A DNA stretch of 64,000 nt from positions 6,230,468 to 6,294,467 of the forward strand of contig OZ025221.1 of assembly GCA_964019055.1 (NCBI GenBank). The letters are read 5' to 3'. A program made the position numbers and the translations under genes. Positions 48,989 through 59,947 of this stretch are shown here, in pieces (the stretch's first letter is position 1; every line of letters starts with the position of its first letter). The notes below the pieces were generated by a model. That model was given only the letters and a program-made list of their open reading frames with translations, was not told the origin of the DNA and searched no databases. The stretch is from Anthopleura xanthogrammica. Lineage: Eukaryota > Cnidaria > Anthozoa > Actiniaria > Actiniidae.

Positions 48989-49891
48989 TTATTATTATAA
49001 TTATTATTGGACTAGGTTGAGCAAAATATCGTGATTTGTTAGTGTTCACCAGAGAGGTCTTGATAGTTACAATATCATGCGAAAACTGAATTCAATAGTT
49101 GTTTTGTTATACATTATGTAAACTAAGATTTAAAGATTTGATTCTGCTTCTGAAAAAATAGCAAACATATTTCCATTTCCATGAATGTGACCTTTGAACT
49201 CGGTCAAGTTCACACAATATCAGGGATTGGCTGAGGGCTCTTGGCCAATCAGAAGCCAGATAGTGAGTAAAATGTATAATAACACAAAATAAGTATATTA
49301 TATTTATTAAAAAAAACATATTTTACAACCATCACTCCCAGTAAGGGGTTCTTCTGTGATATACTGCCGCCCACAACCATGCACGAACCAAACAGGTTTT
49401 TAAACCGGTTTTAACCAGAAATAGGCAATAGGCATGAGCGAATGGAGAACACCGGTTAACATTTTTGGAGTCCACAGTTCTTATTATGACAGGGTTGCTA
49501 AGTTACCAAATGCATGCGCAACAAACAAAACAGCCTGGAGCAGCAGAGTTTCCCATTTTCCCTGCAAGGATTCATCTACATGGGAGACTCTACTAGCAGG
49601 GAAGCTTCAGCAATGCTAATAAATAAACACAAAGTTTTTGTGATTTCTATGTTTGCTATACATGTCTTTTGCCTAAGTAAGTTTTAAAATAGCTTGACCA
49701 TTTGTTGAATATTGGAACATAACAAAATGAATGTAAAGTTATTGTTTAGTTTGGTGCTGGGGAATGGTTGGTTATATCAAAGAAATGCCTTTTTGAACAG
49801 GTGCAAGTGACTGAAAATGGCTGTAACATTGATAATCATCATAAGCTTAGAACTCTTACTATATTATACCATTTTTTTACATAGTTCCCAA

Positions 49892-51229
49892 ATGAGTGAA
49901 AAATATTTCAAGAGATACACAGAGCGACAGCGTTCACCATCCTTTGAGGAGATAGATCGTAGAGACCCAGTAGCTTTTACAGAAGCCAGAGAACAATGGG
50001 TGCTAGACCGGCTTGTGGAGTTGGAAACTGTCAAGGTATACAGGGAACGGGTTGCTGACTGTTACAAGAAAGAAGAAGTGAATGCAAGGCAGAACTGTAG
50101 AAAGGAAGTTGCAGATTACTGGAGTGCATTTCAATCTTATAAGTCAAAAGGTAATCATCGATGAAGTGTGTGGAACTTGATTGGTTTTTGGAATAATTTT
50201 GTAACTACTGTAGAAATGGTTTGAACAGTGTTACAATAATTATTGTAGCAGCAGACATAATCCTGATATAATAAAATTTATTCCACACCATAGAAAATAC
50301 AGCCAATTAGAATGCAGGAAAGCTGTTGTATATTCATCTGTATTTCACTCTTCCTTCCCATCATGCACTGCACGTTGAATCTATGAATTTGTATTTTCTA
50401 TGGTGTGGGATAAAATGTTTATACAATGGTTTCTCATGGCATACCATGGATATCCCACTCGTATACTAGAAACTACAAGTGACTCGTGGGATATTCCATG
50501 GTATGCCACTTGAGACCATTGTATAACTTACTAGTATGTTACCTTTGCACTGCACAGAACATTTATTCAATAGGATTGTACAGTGTTACAATAACATTCT
50601 AGCAGCAGTTTCCAACTTGATCTGTTCTCAGTCTTTTATTTTACTGTAGCGGTACTAAGTTAGTTTTCAAATAAGACATGCACATCTACTTTACCAAGTA
50701 TAAACCAATATCACGCTAGTGTGGCATCATGAATTATTTGATTTACAAGAAAAAAGAGTTAACTATCAAATTTTTCGCATCCATTATAGTTGCAAAGTTT
50801 CATAAAAATTGCTCTTAAACTAATGAAGATATAAATTTTTGAAACTAAGCATTTTTGCAAAGAAATGTATGCTTGCATGCCCGGCAAGCCTCGTTATCAG
50901 AGTAGACACATACATTTGTTTGCAAAAAAAAACCACAAAAATTCTTAGTTTCAAAAATTCATAACTTCGTCAATTTCAGGACAATCTTTACAAAACTTTG
51001 CAGTTTTACTAATATTGATGTAACAAATGTTATAGTAAACTTCTTTTGCCGAAAAAAACAAACAAAAAAATTTCTTATTATGTCATGCGAGCGTGATATG
51101 GGTCTATTAACAAGGTTCTTGCTATACTAATCAATGTACTGAACAATCTTGTTTCTTACTGTTCCAGCATGGGGGAATACTCCTGACGGCAACTGGTCCA
51201 AGTGGAAGGTTCCAGTTGATCAGCTATGA
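49892..51229 (+). CDS. NDUFB10: complex I subunit NDUFB10 (PDSW-type), short form
   Basis: Accessory subunit of mitochondrial NADH:ubiquinone oxidoreductase, on the intermembrane-space face of the membrane arm. Two coding exons, 49892-50150 and 51168-51229, joined in frame (AAAG/CATGGGG), give 106 residues. The core DPVAFTEAREQWVLDRLVEL, then ERVADCYKKEEVNARQNCRK matches the family: two cysteines (CYK and NCR) about 13 residues apart are the conserved disulphide cysteines. Vertebrate NDUFB10 is about 170-180 residues; this short protein ends DGNWSKWKVPVDQL and resembles the plant/fungal length. An acceptor-like sequence ends 7 bp before the ATG, so a non-coding (less likely coding) upstream exon is possible. 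AATAAA lies at 51376-51381. It diverges from RPL3. Confidence 0.85.
50278..50417. mobile_element. hairpin MITE in NDUFB10 intron (first of three)
   Basis: TTTATTCCACACCATAGAAA pairs with TTTCTATGGTGTGGGATAAA; arms about 25 bp, total 140 bp. Confidence 0.8.
50421..50525. mobile_element. hairpin MITE in NDUFB10 intron (second of three)
   Basis: ATACAATGGTTTCTCATGGC pairs with GCCACTTGAGACCATTGTAT, then TACCATGGATATCCCAC pairs with GTGGGATATTCCATGGTA. Arms about 45 bp, total about 105 bp, starting a few bases after the previous hairpin. Confidence 0.85.
50698..51112. mobile_element. large foldback in NDUFB10 intron (third of three)
   Basis: The outer ends CCAATATCACGCTAGTGTGG and GCGAGCGTGATATGGG pair. 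Inner arms pair through AAATTTTTGAAACTAAG and CTTAGTTTCAAAAATTC and through GCAAAG. Arms are about 190 bp with mismatches, total about 415 bp, ending some 55 bp before the 3' splice site. Confidence 0.75.
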
Positions 51230-52325
51230 GTGTTATATTAGTACTTAACCAATATTGTTGTAATGATGTGGTTTTGTTTTCATTATAATATTACAAGTCG
51301 AGTGCCTAGAAAAACATTACAGTGAATATTGTTTTAATCTTGTACAGAAACATTATTGTTTGATAAATTTATTCAAATAAAATCAACATAAAATAAAAAT
51401 TCCACAATCACAGTTTTATATAATCATAATTTTATCAGTTACAGGCTTTGTAACGCTGATGAATTTAAAGCTGGTTACATAATATTTGCAATAGTATTAT
51501 GCTGCAGGAACTTCGAAGAACAAAGAGAGAAATGCAAGCAACAATATTTTTGAATGAGTCCAGCCATTGAATACAAAAGTCCTCTGGAACCAAGAATTTT
51601 CTTAACTTGGGAAGTTCGGGTATTGTAGCGATGAGAGACATGGCCTTTCACCAATGCAACCTGTGTTTGAGTACTGTCGCAGGGACAGATCCAGGGGAGG
51701 GGTGCAGGGGTTGCACACCCCCCCCCCCCCATCTGAGAAACCTTTTTCCCAATACTTTGAAGATACCTATATGAATTAATGTTTTCTTTAGTTAACTGAA
51801 ACTCTGACTACCTGGGACAGGGTGGGGAGTTTACAGTGTGACTACTATAACTGACGCCACTTAGCAAGAACCAATCAAAATGTAGAATGAAAATAATACA
51901 TTCCAATCTTGGCTGGTTGAGCCGATCAGAGACCATCAACAAACATTAGCATTTCAACATTGAGTTCATCCAACCAACAAAATTATTCGAATTCCCATGA
52001 GAAAAAGGCGATCATGTAAACAACTCGTGCTGTCCAGATTTTAGAGAGTGTAAATGATCAGACTGCAAGTCAATGGCCATAACCAAATGTTACCACTGCA
52101 TGCCAAGTAGAAGTAGAAAGTGAAAGATAACACTGTTCTACACATACTAGACAACATTCAGGGCCCATGATGACAAAAATCAGTCACCCCCCCCCCCCCC
52201 CCCTCTTTTGCACAAATAAAAAATGCGTTTATAACTGAAAACATTTAGCCAGATGAGATTTCACTCATTTCACTTCAAATTTAATTTTCGTCGATTTGAG
52301 ACTCCAGTTTTTCACCATTTATCTC

Positions 52326-52556
52326 GGGGGGATGGGGGGGGGGGACTCCCATGTATACAAGGGCAGATCAATGCTCGTCAGAAATTTTGAAAATGACCCC
52401 TAAATGGTACTAAATGACCTAATTTTACAATATTTTAATTAGTTTTTCGTTTGAACACCCTAAGAGGTACCAAACAGCGAACATTAACCTCTAATAGGAA
52501 CGACGAGCATCCCCGCCCCTTTCACATCAGAGTCCCCCCCCCCCCCCCCCCGGGCC
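52326..52556. mobile_element. second poly-G/C-ended MITE
   Basis: GGGGGGACTCCC at the left and GAGTC plus a long C run then GGG at the right, with GACGAGCATCCCCGCCCC near the right arm and CCCTAA/GGTACC motifs inside. Homologous to 46229-46684 but shorter and more decayed. Confidence 0.75.
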
Positions 52557-53635
52557 ATTTCCCCGCTACTTATGGGTTTCCTGTGGTATTGGCGCGCGCT
52601 TACTTTGCCAAATAGGTTGCGCAATGTTTATAAGCATTGCCCGAAAATGTCTCTTTCTCATGTCTGCGCCTGCGATATTTTTGAAAGCGCTCGCGCATCT
52701 CGAAAATGGTCTATTGTGATGTTGATGTGTCGTCCATTTTAACGTTAGGTTTTGTCACTTTGCCCACATCTCCCTACTTTGCCGGGCTTACATGATCAAA
52801 GCAGCTCAATTTGGTGGACAAAACAAAAGTATTGAGCTGCATTCCGAAGTGCTGCAAGGGGTCTATAGCACTGTCTTAAGACACATGCTATGAGCCTGGG
52901 CTGTCAGCAGTGAGATAGGTCTGTGAGATAGAGCGTGTGGAGGGTTGGCCAATGCTTTTGGGTAGACAGTAGACACAGTAACTATGAACAGAAAACATAG
53001 TACTCATCGAAAAGAGAAAAAATGCGTAGAATGTGAACCAAGTGATATGAAGTAAACACTATTGTCATAAAGGGGCCGGCATATTTATCGCCATGGGCGT
53101 GGGGTAGTTCGGAGGATTTAGGGCAGATCACAGGGTTTTAGACAACTGGAGGAGGGAGGATTAGCTATATATTAGCAGGGATCAAAAAGAGAATCACTAA
53201 AAAGATAAGAGAATAGAAAGCACGAGTAAAGGGGTTATAAACTAAATTAGAAGTGCCTCTTGTATTGGGGAATCAGTTAATCTTTATGATGACGCAACAA
53301 AAATCCTTGAGAGCCGCTGGGGCGTCGTATGAACTTCAGACCAGAAAGCACTTAAGGCCGATCCGTACTTAGATGTAGGGATTACGTAGGATAATGTTCT
53401 AGCCCGAAGACATCAGAGGAGAGACAAGCCGGCCCCCAAACCGTATCTACAGATAATCCCTTGCACTCTGAAATCGGTTGAAAATCGCTTGAAAATATGT
53501 CTGAAATGTCTATAGTCTATATGGTGCATTCAAGATACTAGTCACGCTGTGAGGAGGGTTAGCACCTGGGTTACCACTCAGGCTTTTGCTCCTATATTTT
53601 TCTTCCGCGTTAAATAAATAAAATAACTATATTGC

Positions 53636-53795
53636 AATTGGAATTTAGAAGTTGATTTTTGAGGAGGGAGGAAAAACCCTCGAAGCACAGTAGAGAACAA
53701 AGAAACAACTCTACTCACATACGACAGCGAACCCCGCGAGACTCGAACTCGGGTCGCCTTGGCGAGCGCTCTCACCGCTACGCCACCCGTACTTC
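53636..53795 (-). mobile_element. tRNA-derived SINE
   Basis: On minus, a tRNA-like head contains an A box (TGGCGTAGCGG) and a B box (AGTTCGAGTCT), separated by about the spacing found in a tRNA. The sequence then continues into a non-tRNA body (CTACTGTGCTTCGAGGG, CCTCCTC) and an AT-rich tail. The acceptor stem does not close as a tRNA would. A diverged second copy at 18057-18215 supports a SINE family. Confidence 0.75.
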
Positions 53796-54026
53796 CCTTC
53801 CCCGCGTTAGTTGTTTTTCAATTTGAAAATAAAGTCGACTCTTTTTGAACGACCACTTGTAGGTGAACCTTCTGAAATTCACATTTTGTTCTTAACACTA
53901 AATGTTATTAAAATCTGATCTCTCAAACTTATGGCTTATTTTGTTCACCTGGAAGTGAGTGTGTGGCGTTGTAGAGGGAAGGCTAGAGATGAAAACCCTT
54001 TGCACACACATGCAGTTTCAGGAGTG

Positions 54027-54175
54027 GATCCAGGGGGACCTGGAGGCCCTATGAGAATTTCTGGCTGACAGTGACAGAATAAAATGACTTACTAGGCGTA
54101 ACTTTCGCTACATTGCCGCACCATACAACTGTACAACCAGCTGTTAAAAATATCCTGGATTCGCCCCTGAGTTTT
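54027..54175. mobile_element. small TIR element, GGATCCAGG family
   Basis: TCAGGAGTGGATCCAGG at the left pairs with CCTGGATTCGCCCCTGA at the right. The ends resemble the 3360-3801 element; total about 149 bp. Confidence 0.65.
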
Positions 54176-56046
54176 CAGTCGTATTTTGCCGGCGTTCTTC
54201 GCGCATTTGTGCATGCCATTGACACGTTGTTGTTTCACACCAAGAGAGCATAAATAAGAGAGCGAAACTTCTCACTTTTTTCGATAAAATCTATTAGATA
54301 AAGCAAAATAATCAGGATTGGCTATGTTCTGTTCTCTGATAAAACACGACTGAGGCTGTTGAACACTCAAAAAGACGCGAAATTTATGTTTTTCCCTAGA
54401 CTTTCCAAAATTCTTCTGTCCCTTTTCCTTTTTTGTTTATGTTTTTGTTTTTGCTGGCGGGACTGAGGACTTTTCATCTCTGCTTCACGCCAAATTTACC
54501 GACGGGTTTTTCCGTCGGTGAATAAATTATATCAAACAGCTAATCAACCAAGATTGGCGACATTTTTGGCGCGAAACGGAAATCGAATCCCTGCAAAGGA
54601 AACAAGTCGTCCACACGCAACTTCGTCGCTCGTAATACGCTCTCGCCAATTTTTTTTACATCCATGAACAGGGAGAGGAAAAGAGAGTGGACGACTTGAA
54701 GCAAGTCTAGTTTTTTCCCAAAAATCGTTTCATGCTTTCGCTACTTCCAATGAAGCACACAATTTTTGACGCACAGAAGTAGGCTATGTCGAAAATTGTT
54801 TGTACGCGGATGCTAAAAATAGCCCAACCGGGAATTCACATAGCGCGCACGGTATTAAGAAGTTTTCCCTCTCTTATTTTTGCTCTCTTGTTCACACTAA
54901 CTTGCACATGATTTGGTCTGGTTTTGAGCTTGGCTTAAAACGCGGCTCTCTGTGTGAGGCAAACTAACTTGTACTTTTTAATCTATAGGTTAGGAATAAG
55001 GCAAATAACTAGCACAAATATATATGTCTTAGATGAACTCAAACGAAGTCGGACAAGCTTCCAAACATCAAAAGAGAAAGTCCAAGCTGTCGGTCTAACA
55101 CCATACCGGCTCATTAGCGTCCAGCAAGAAAACAGAAAACAAAAGACAATCAGGACAATAGGAATCCAGAGCAGCTGCGGCGTGTTCGTTGACCAGCTAA
55201 TTAGTCCTCAAAATAACCACGTATTGTGTAACTGAGAATCCACATTCTCATCAATCTCCTTTTAAAAAATCTGCGCGCGTATTCTTACATCCTTTACGTG
55301 TGCGGATTTTCATATTTTCATATCCAAAATTGGTATCAGCTCTTAATTTGGTTGCTCGTCCATAAGCACAAGCTAGTGAACACTTTTTCCGGAATTTTCG
55401 AAATTTTCGCTATTTTCGAAAGAAACTCCAGCGTTGGATTCTAAAGATTTTAAATTCAATTGACTCTGGTAACATCATCAATGACTACAGCATCTAGTTT
55501 GTCTTTCTGACAAACCTTCCCAGTACAGCTATCAGAACCGAAGGCCGGAGATTTTACTTAGGGTCGATTGGCTTTACTTGTTTTAAAAATCAAATCAGTC
55601 TTACAAACTGTAATTGATGCTGATTGATCCAAACATGAAAGATGACGCGTGTAACTTTCATGCCGGCATACCTTTACATCCAGCTTGCTGTTTACAACTG
55701 ATGGATACCTAAATACTAGGGATTTATATTTATAACGGCACTAGATGCTGTGTTAATAATAAATGATCTACTAGATAAAAAAATTTCAATTTAGAAATTA
55801 ATTGTTCATCTCAGAACCAATTTTTTGCATTTTTATTTGTGTTTTCAGCAGCGTGATCAAAAATGTTATTTAACTCCAACTAAAATACTATAAAGATAAA
55901 GGAAGGAAATATTTTAGCCTAGAGCTAGAGAGCCTCTATCTCACCGACTCAAATTAATGCTGCTTCATTTGCATAAAAATATGTTTGTAGAATAGGGAAA
56001 ACCCATAAACAAAAGATCGAACGCTGATTGGTCAATATCCAGGCAA

Positions 56047-56054
56047 TATATAAG
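56047..56054 (+). promoter_or_regulatory. TATA box of the ankyrin/SOCS gene
   Basis: TATATAAG lies about 120 bp upstream of the ATG at 56174, placing a start site near 56075-56080. Inferred from consensus only. Confidence 0.45.
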
Positions 56055-56173
56055 AGGTCGATTAGATATGTCAATCTATTGATAATCCTTGGTTGCTTTA
56101 CGCTAAGATCAAATCTCCTTCGGTTCTGTTGGCTGTTATATGTACTGGGAAGGTTTGTCGGAAAGAAGACAGC

Positions 56174-59100
56174 ATGGATGCCCTATTAGATGCTCTAGTC
56201 ATTGATGATGTTATCAAAGTCAACTCAATTTTAAGTTCTTTAGAGTCAAACACCGTAGACAGAGCTAGCGACGAAGACAGTATTACCTTCTCCACTCAAG
56301 ATTTACAAGATGCTTTTGTCCAAGCCGCATTTTCTGGTTCCATAAAAAGCCTTACATCTTTGAGCAAATATGGTAAGAACATATCCAATGCTTTCATGAT
56401 ATCAGGAATATTATATCATTGATCCGTATCGCTAAATAATAGCTAATAGCATGTTTCAAAAGAATACATTTGTGGCTTCTGTGATATTGTGTTCGGTCGT
56501 TTGGTCATGACAGCAATATAGATGTGAATGAAACATGGATAGTATTCCACTGATCTTACCAATCGTTATGCTAACCCATTTGTTTCGTGTATCAAAAAAT
56601 ATTATTATTCTATCGCGTTAAATGTTTTTCCTGAGCAACAATCAATCCTACTAAACATCATCAGCGTCTGAAGGCTCTGAATCCCATAATGTAAGGTATA
56701 TTGTATCAGGGCCCAATATCGATCGTGAGGTCAAGATTACAAATGAGTAAAAATTCCCTTTTGATTGAAAGTAATTAATTGAAGCAAGTTTCGTTTGTTT
56801 TCTGCTTGAACTATTTTCTTATAGACCGAACGCAGCCGAATAAAAATCATAAATTTGAACATGATAAATATGGAAATTCGTTCACTTAACCAACTCAATA
56901 CTGAGATAAAATAAAGCCTACTTTATCAAACACTCAGGGCTCAAAATCAATCATTTTTCAAATATTTGATTACTATTACATGTCATCTTTTTGATATATT
57001 AGTAGGGTTTAATACACTAAAGAGTTAGTTCTTATCTAAGACACGTGATTTTTTCGTTCTTCCTAGGACCCGAAAATATAGATTTCTAAGTGAAAATCAG
57101 ATGCGATTTGTTTGTATTCTCCAGGCTCAAAATCCATACATTTCTTCATCGTCAATATTGGCTGATTTGCTTGCGATACTTAAATTCAAGTAGTGTTTTG
57201 TTTCGATTGTTGTACTACCCTGTTGATTGACAAGACTGTTCAATCAGAGGAACTCGACCACGAAGAACAAGAACCAAACGAACATAGAATGCTCCGGAAA
57301 ACAATGGATTGTTTGAATTAATTTGGCTTACAAGAGCACTACAATCAATAGCAATGCTTTCATAAAAAACAGTTGAATTTGTGCAAGCATTAACTTCGAG
57401 TAATTTATTTCAAGTTTTCAACATGGACCATCGAGGGAGGCCTATTTATAATTCTCTGTTTTGCTCCATCGAGCCACCTGTATTTCCTGTAGCGTGTTCT
57501 CGTCTATTCCTTACTCGCGCCTCTAACTTCAGACCTGTTGACGTAAGACGCAGGAACAAAACTTTCGCGGCGTCAGGCTAACGCGCGGTAATCAACTTGT
57601 TTTTGTGACATCTGTCGGATTTTCCATTTCAAAATCCCAAAGGAAGATTTTCGAAATGTCTGTAAGAATTAAGAAATAATGCACTTTTAAATTTTAGTCT
57701 TAAGGATGATGTCATCGATCTGTCTGCATCATTAATGTCTGGAAAGAACAGAGAGAATATTGTCATTAATAAATAATGATTGAAAATTTGTTTATCAGTT
57801 GCAAGCATAATTTTTCGTCTAAATTTACTACTTTCCGAACATGACACATTCCCAAGCATTTGTGATAACTGGGTTCTTTGTTAATGAACGGACAACGTAA
57901 CAATGAAAGTTAGTGAAGAAAAACTTATCAGCCATAACTGTTCCAAAGTATAGATCTCTTGCAGCACGTCGAAATGCAGCTCAATTTTGAGGACAAAACA
58001 ATTGATTCAAATTCTCAAGGGAGCGAAATAATTTTGTTTTGCTCTCCAAATTGAGCTGCTTTGACGTCACGTGAAAGGGGTCTATATCCATGTATCCAAT
58101 GAATGTTGTTTGTGCGAAGGTATCAATATAATTAGCGTGCAACATAGAAAGACCGGGTTTCTGACACTAAAAGTTTTCCAATTTCCAAGTAGCGCTGAAA
58201 CTACCCAGTTCATTGGGTTTCATGATAAATGAATAATAGCTTTCTTAGACATAAGTCTTCTTCTTACTGATGGAGAAATAAACCTGTTCAAATGTGGTCG
58301 TCGTGTGTGCCTCGGGATCTCCTTAGCATAGGCATGTATATCAACGTTTTCTTCTTATCACTAATCTTGTTTATCTTTGTATGTTTTTTTTACCAGTTTC
58401 AGATCTCAATGGCCTCGGAAAGTTAAGAGATTGGTACCCCGACTACTGCGTCTCGCCACTTCGAGCAGCGGTGGAGAATGACAACTTGGAGGTTATAAAC
58501 TGGCTTTGCTCTAATGACGCTGATACCAATTATCCCGAGTGCGTCTGCAGTATTTACTATTCAAATTATGTATCCACTTCCTGTTTCTCGAACTTCTGTT
58601 CCGTACCCTGTCATGTACCTTTACATTTTGCTAGATCTAGCGCATGCGTAGACATTCTCTTAGCTCATGGAGCTAGCATCAATGCGCAAGACTGTATGGG
58701 AAAAACTCCGTTGTCAATGGCAACGCTTAATGGACGCCTAGACGTGATGGAAAAGCTGTGTAAGGAAGGTGCTGATGTAGGGCTTGGAAGTATCTGGGGA
58801 GCAGCACCGCTGGCTTATGCTCAGTATACACAGTTCAAGAAAGATCGTATCGCAGCCACCGAAATTCTTTGCCGCTTCGGCGCTGATGTTAACTTCCAAG
58901 ACCGAAATGGTAGGACTTGCTTACACGTGGCAAAGGATGTCGAATGTGTGCAGATCGTTTTGGCGTATGGAGCAGATCCGAGTTTCGAAACTATCTTCGG
59001 CAAAACCGCTATTATAACTGCTGCAGAAAACGACCTGTGGTCAATAGTCTGGATCCTCTACGATGCTGAGGTCCGCACCAATATTGGTCTCTTATCAAGT

Positions 59101-59325
59101 GGAGTCTCCTTGTTTTCGTCTCTCCCAGTTGATGTATTAACTTGGTTGCTCAAAGCTTCCAATGATGTCCGAGACTTGACCCATCTTTGTCGATCTGTTA
59201 TAAGATCACAGTTACTACGAAAGAAATGTAATATAGACGAGGCAATTGCTTGTCTACCCATCCCCCCAAGGGTTAAGTTTTATTTAGCCCTTTGGTACCA
59301 TACTCAGGATTCTGAGTTGTTATGA
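56174..59325 (+). CDS. ankyrin-repeat and SOCS-box (ASB-like) protein
   Basis: Probable substrate adaptor of an Elongin B/C-Cullin 5 E3 ligase. Two coding exons, 56174-56372 and 58397-59325, join in frame (TATG/TTTCAG) for 375 residues. Ankyrin units run from about 86 to 290, e.g. GKTPLSMATLNGRLDVMEKL and GADVNFQDRNGRTCLHVAK. The C-terminal about 52 residues form a SOCS box: BC-box LTHLCRSVIRSQL (about 327-339) and Cul5-box-like LPIPPRVKFYL (about 353-363). A cysteine-rich insert (about 118-139, six cysteines) interrupts the first and second repeats. The N-terminal exon is acidic and helical. The start is the first ATG in frame. AATAAA at 59419-59424. I cannot assign it to a numbered vertebrate ASB. 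Confidence 0.88.
57949..58087. mobile_element. MITE, AGACCCCTTGCA family, second copy
   Basis: Left TATAGATCTCTTGCAGC and right GTGAAAGGGGTCTATA, with inner CAGCTCAATTTTGAG and CCAAATTGAGCTGC arms. In the intron of the ankyrin/SOCS gene. Confidence 0.75.
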
Positions 59326-59947
59326 ACCGTGCATACAACGCTGGTGTTGCTGGACATTAGGAATTGGAGGTCCTTGCTCTCTAGACCAAATGTGACAATT
59401 GCGCCGGCCGCAGCATCAAATAAAGTCATTCATCAATAAGAGTAGAACTTGGCCAGTTATACCACGGGCTCAAATTAAGCCAAGTCACTCAAGTTCATTT
59501 TTCACAAATAATATTACGTCACGAACCTCATGTGGCATGAAAATTCATAATCCAACATAAAGAATAAACTACTGACGATGTAATGATATGGTTACTAATA
59601 TTACAAATACCGAAAGAAGCTAATTTTAAAATTGTTACATTTTTTAAAAGACTGAAATACATGTTTATTTGAAGTCACTCATGACACTGTTGCAAAGTTA
59701 ATTAACGCGTTAAGATTCAGATCTTCTTGTTTCATTATTGGATCTTTCTATGCAAAAATGATCTACCCACCCGTCCCTTATCGATCCAGGGGCGTAGCTT
59801 GGTCATTTTGGCAAGTACGCACGGGCCCGCATAGTCAAGAACTGGACCCACTTTCCTCACTAACTGATTAATTCATATCGCAAAAATAAAAGGAAAACAG
59901 CACGCGCGCACGAAATACAAAGAATACTGACAAAAGTGGGTTTTTAC

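Larger units (their letters stand above)
47821..49891. other. divergent intergenic region RPL3 / NDUFB10
   Basis: Contains both promoters plus repeats: an inverted repeat at about 47910-48290, a near-perfect foldback at 48766-48988, and a dispersed repeat at about 49010-49285. GTAAGT at 49677 and TTTTTTTACATAG ending at 49884 could bound a 5' non-coding intron of NDUFB10. No other gene seen. Confidence 0.55.
51230..56173. other. intergenic, repeat-rich
   Basis: No gene recognised. Contains the NDUFB10 3' end, poly-C runs at about 51719-51730, 52187-52203 and 52536-52553, MITE copies at 52326-52556 and about 52660-52865, a tRNA-derived SINE at 53636-53795, and a small TIR element at about 54027-54175. 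A 93-residue frame at 54954-55235 has no recognisable domain. The last 130 bp hold the promoter of the next gene. Confidence 0.6.

Noticed and set aside
49434..49619. 61-residue frame as an upstream NDUFB10 coding exon
   Set aside because: Has no donor matching the phase of the 49885 acceptor and no similarity to the family N-terminus.
53690..53795. Functional tRNA gene on minus
   Set aside because: A and B boxes are present but the acceptor stem does not close and the sequence runs on into a repeated SINE body.
54954..55235. 93-residue frame as a small gene
   Set aside because: No domain, no splice context and no recognisable relatives from sequence alone.
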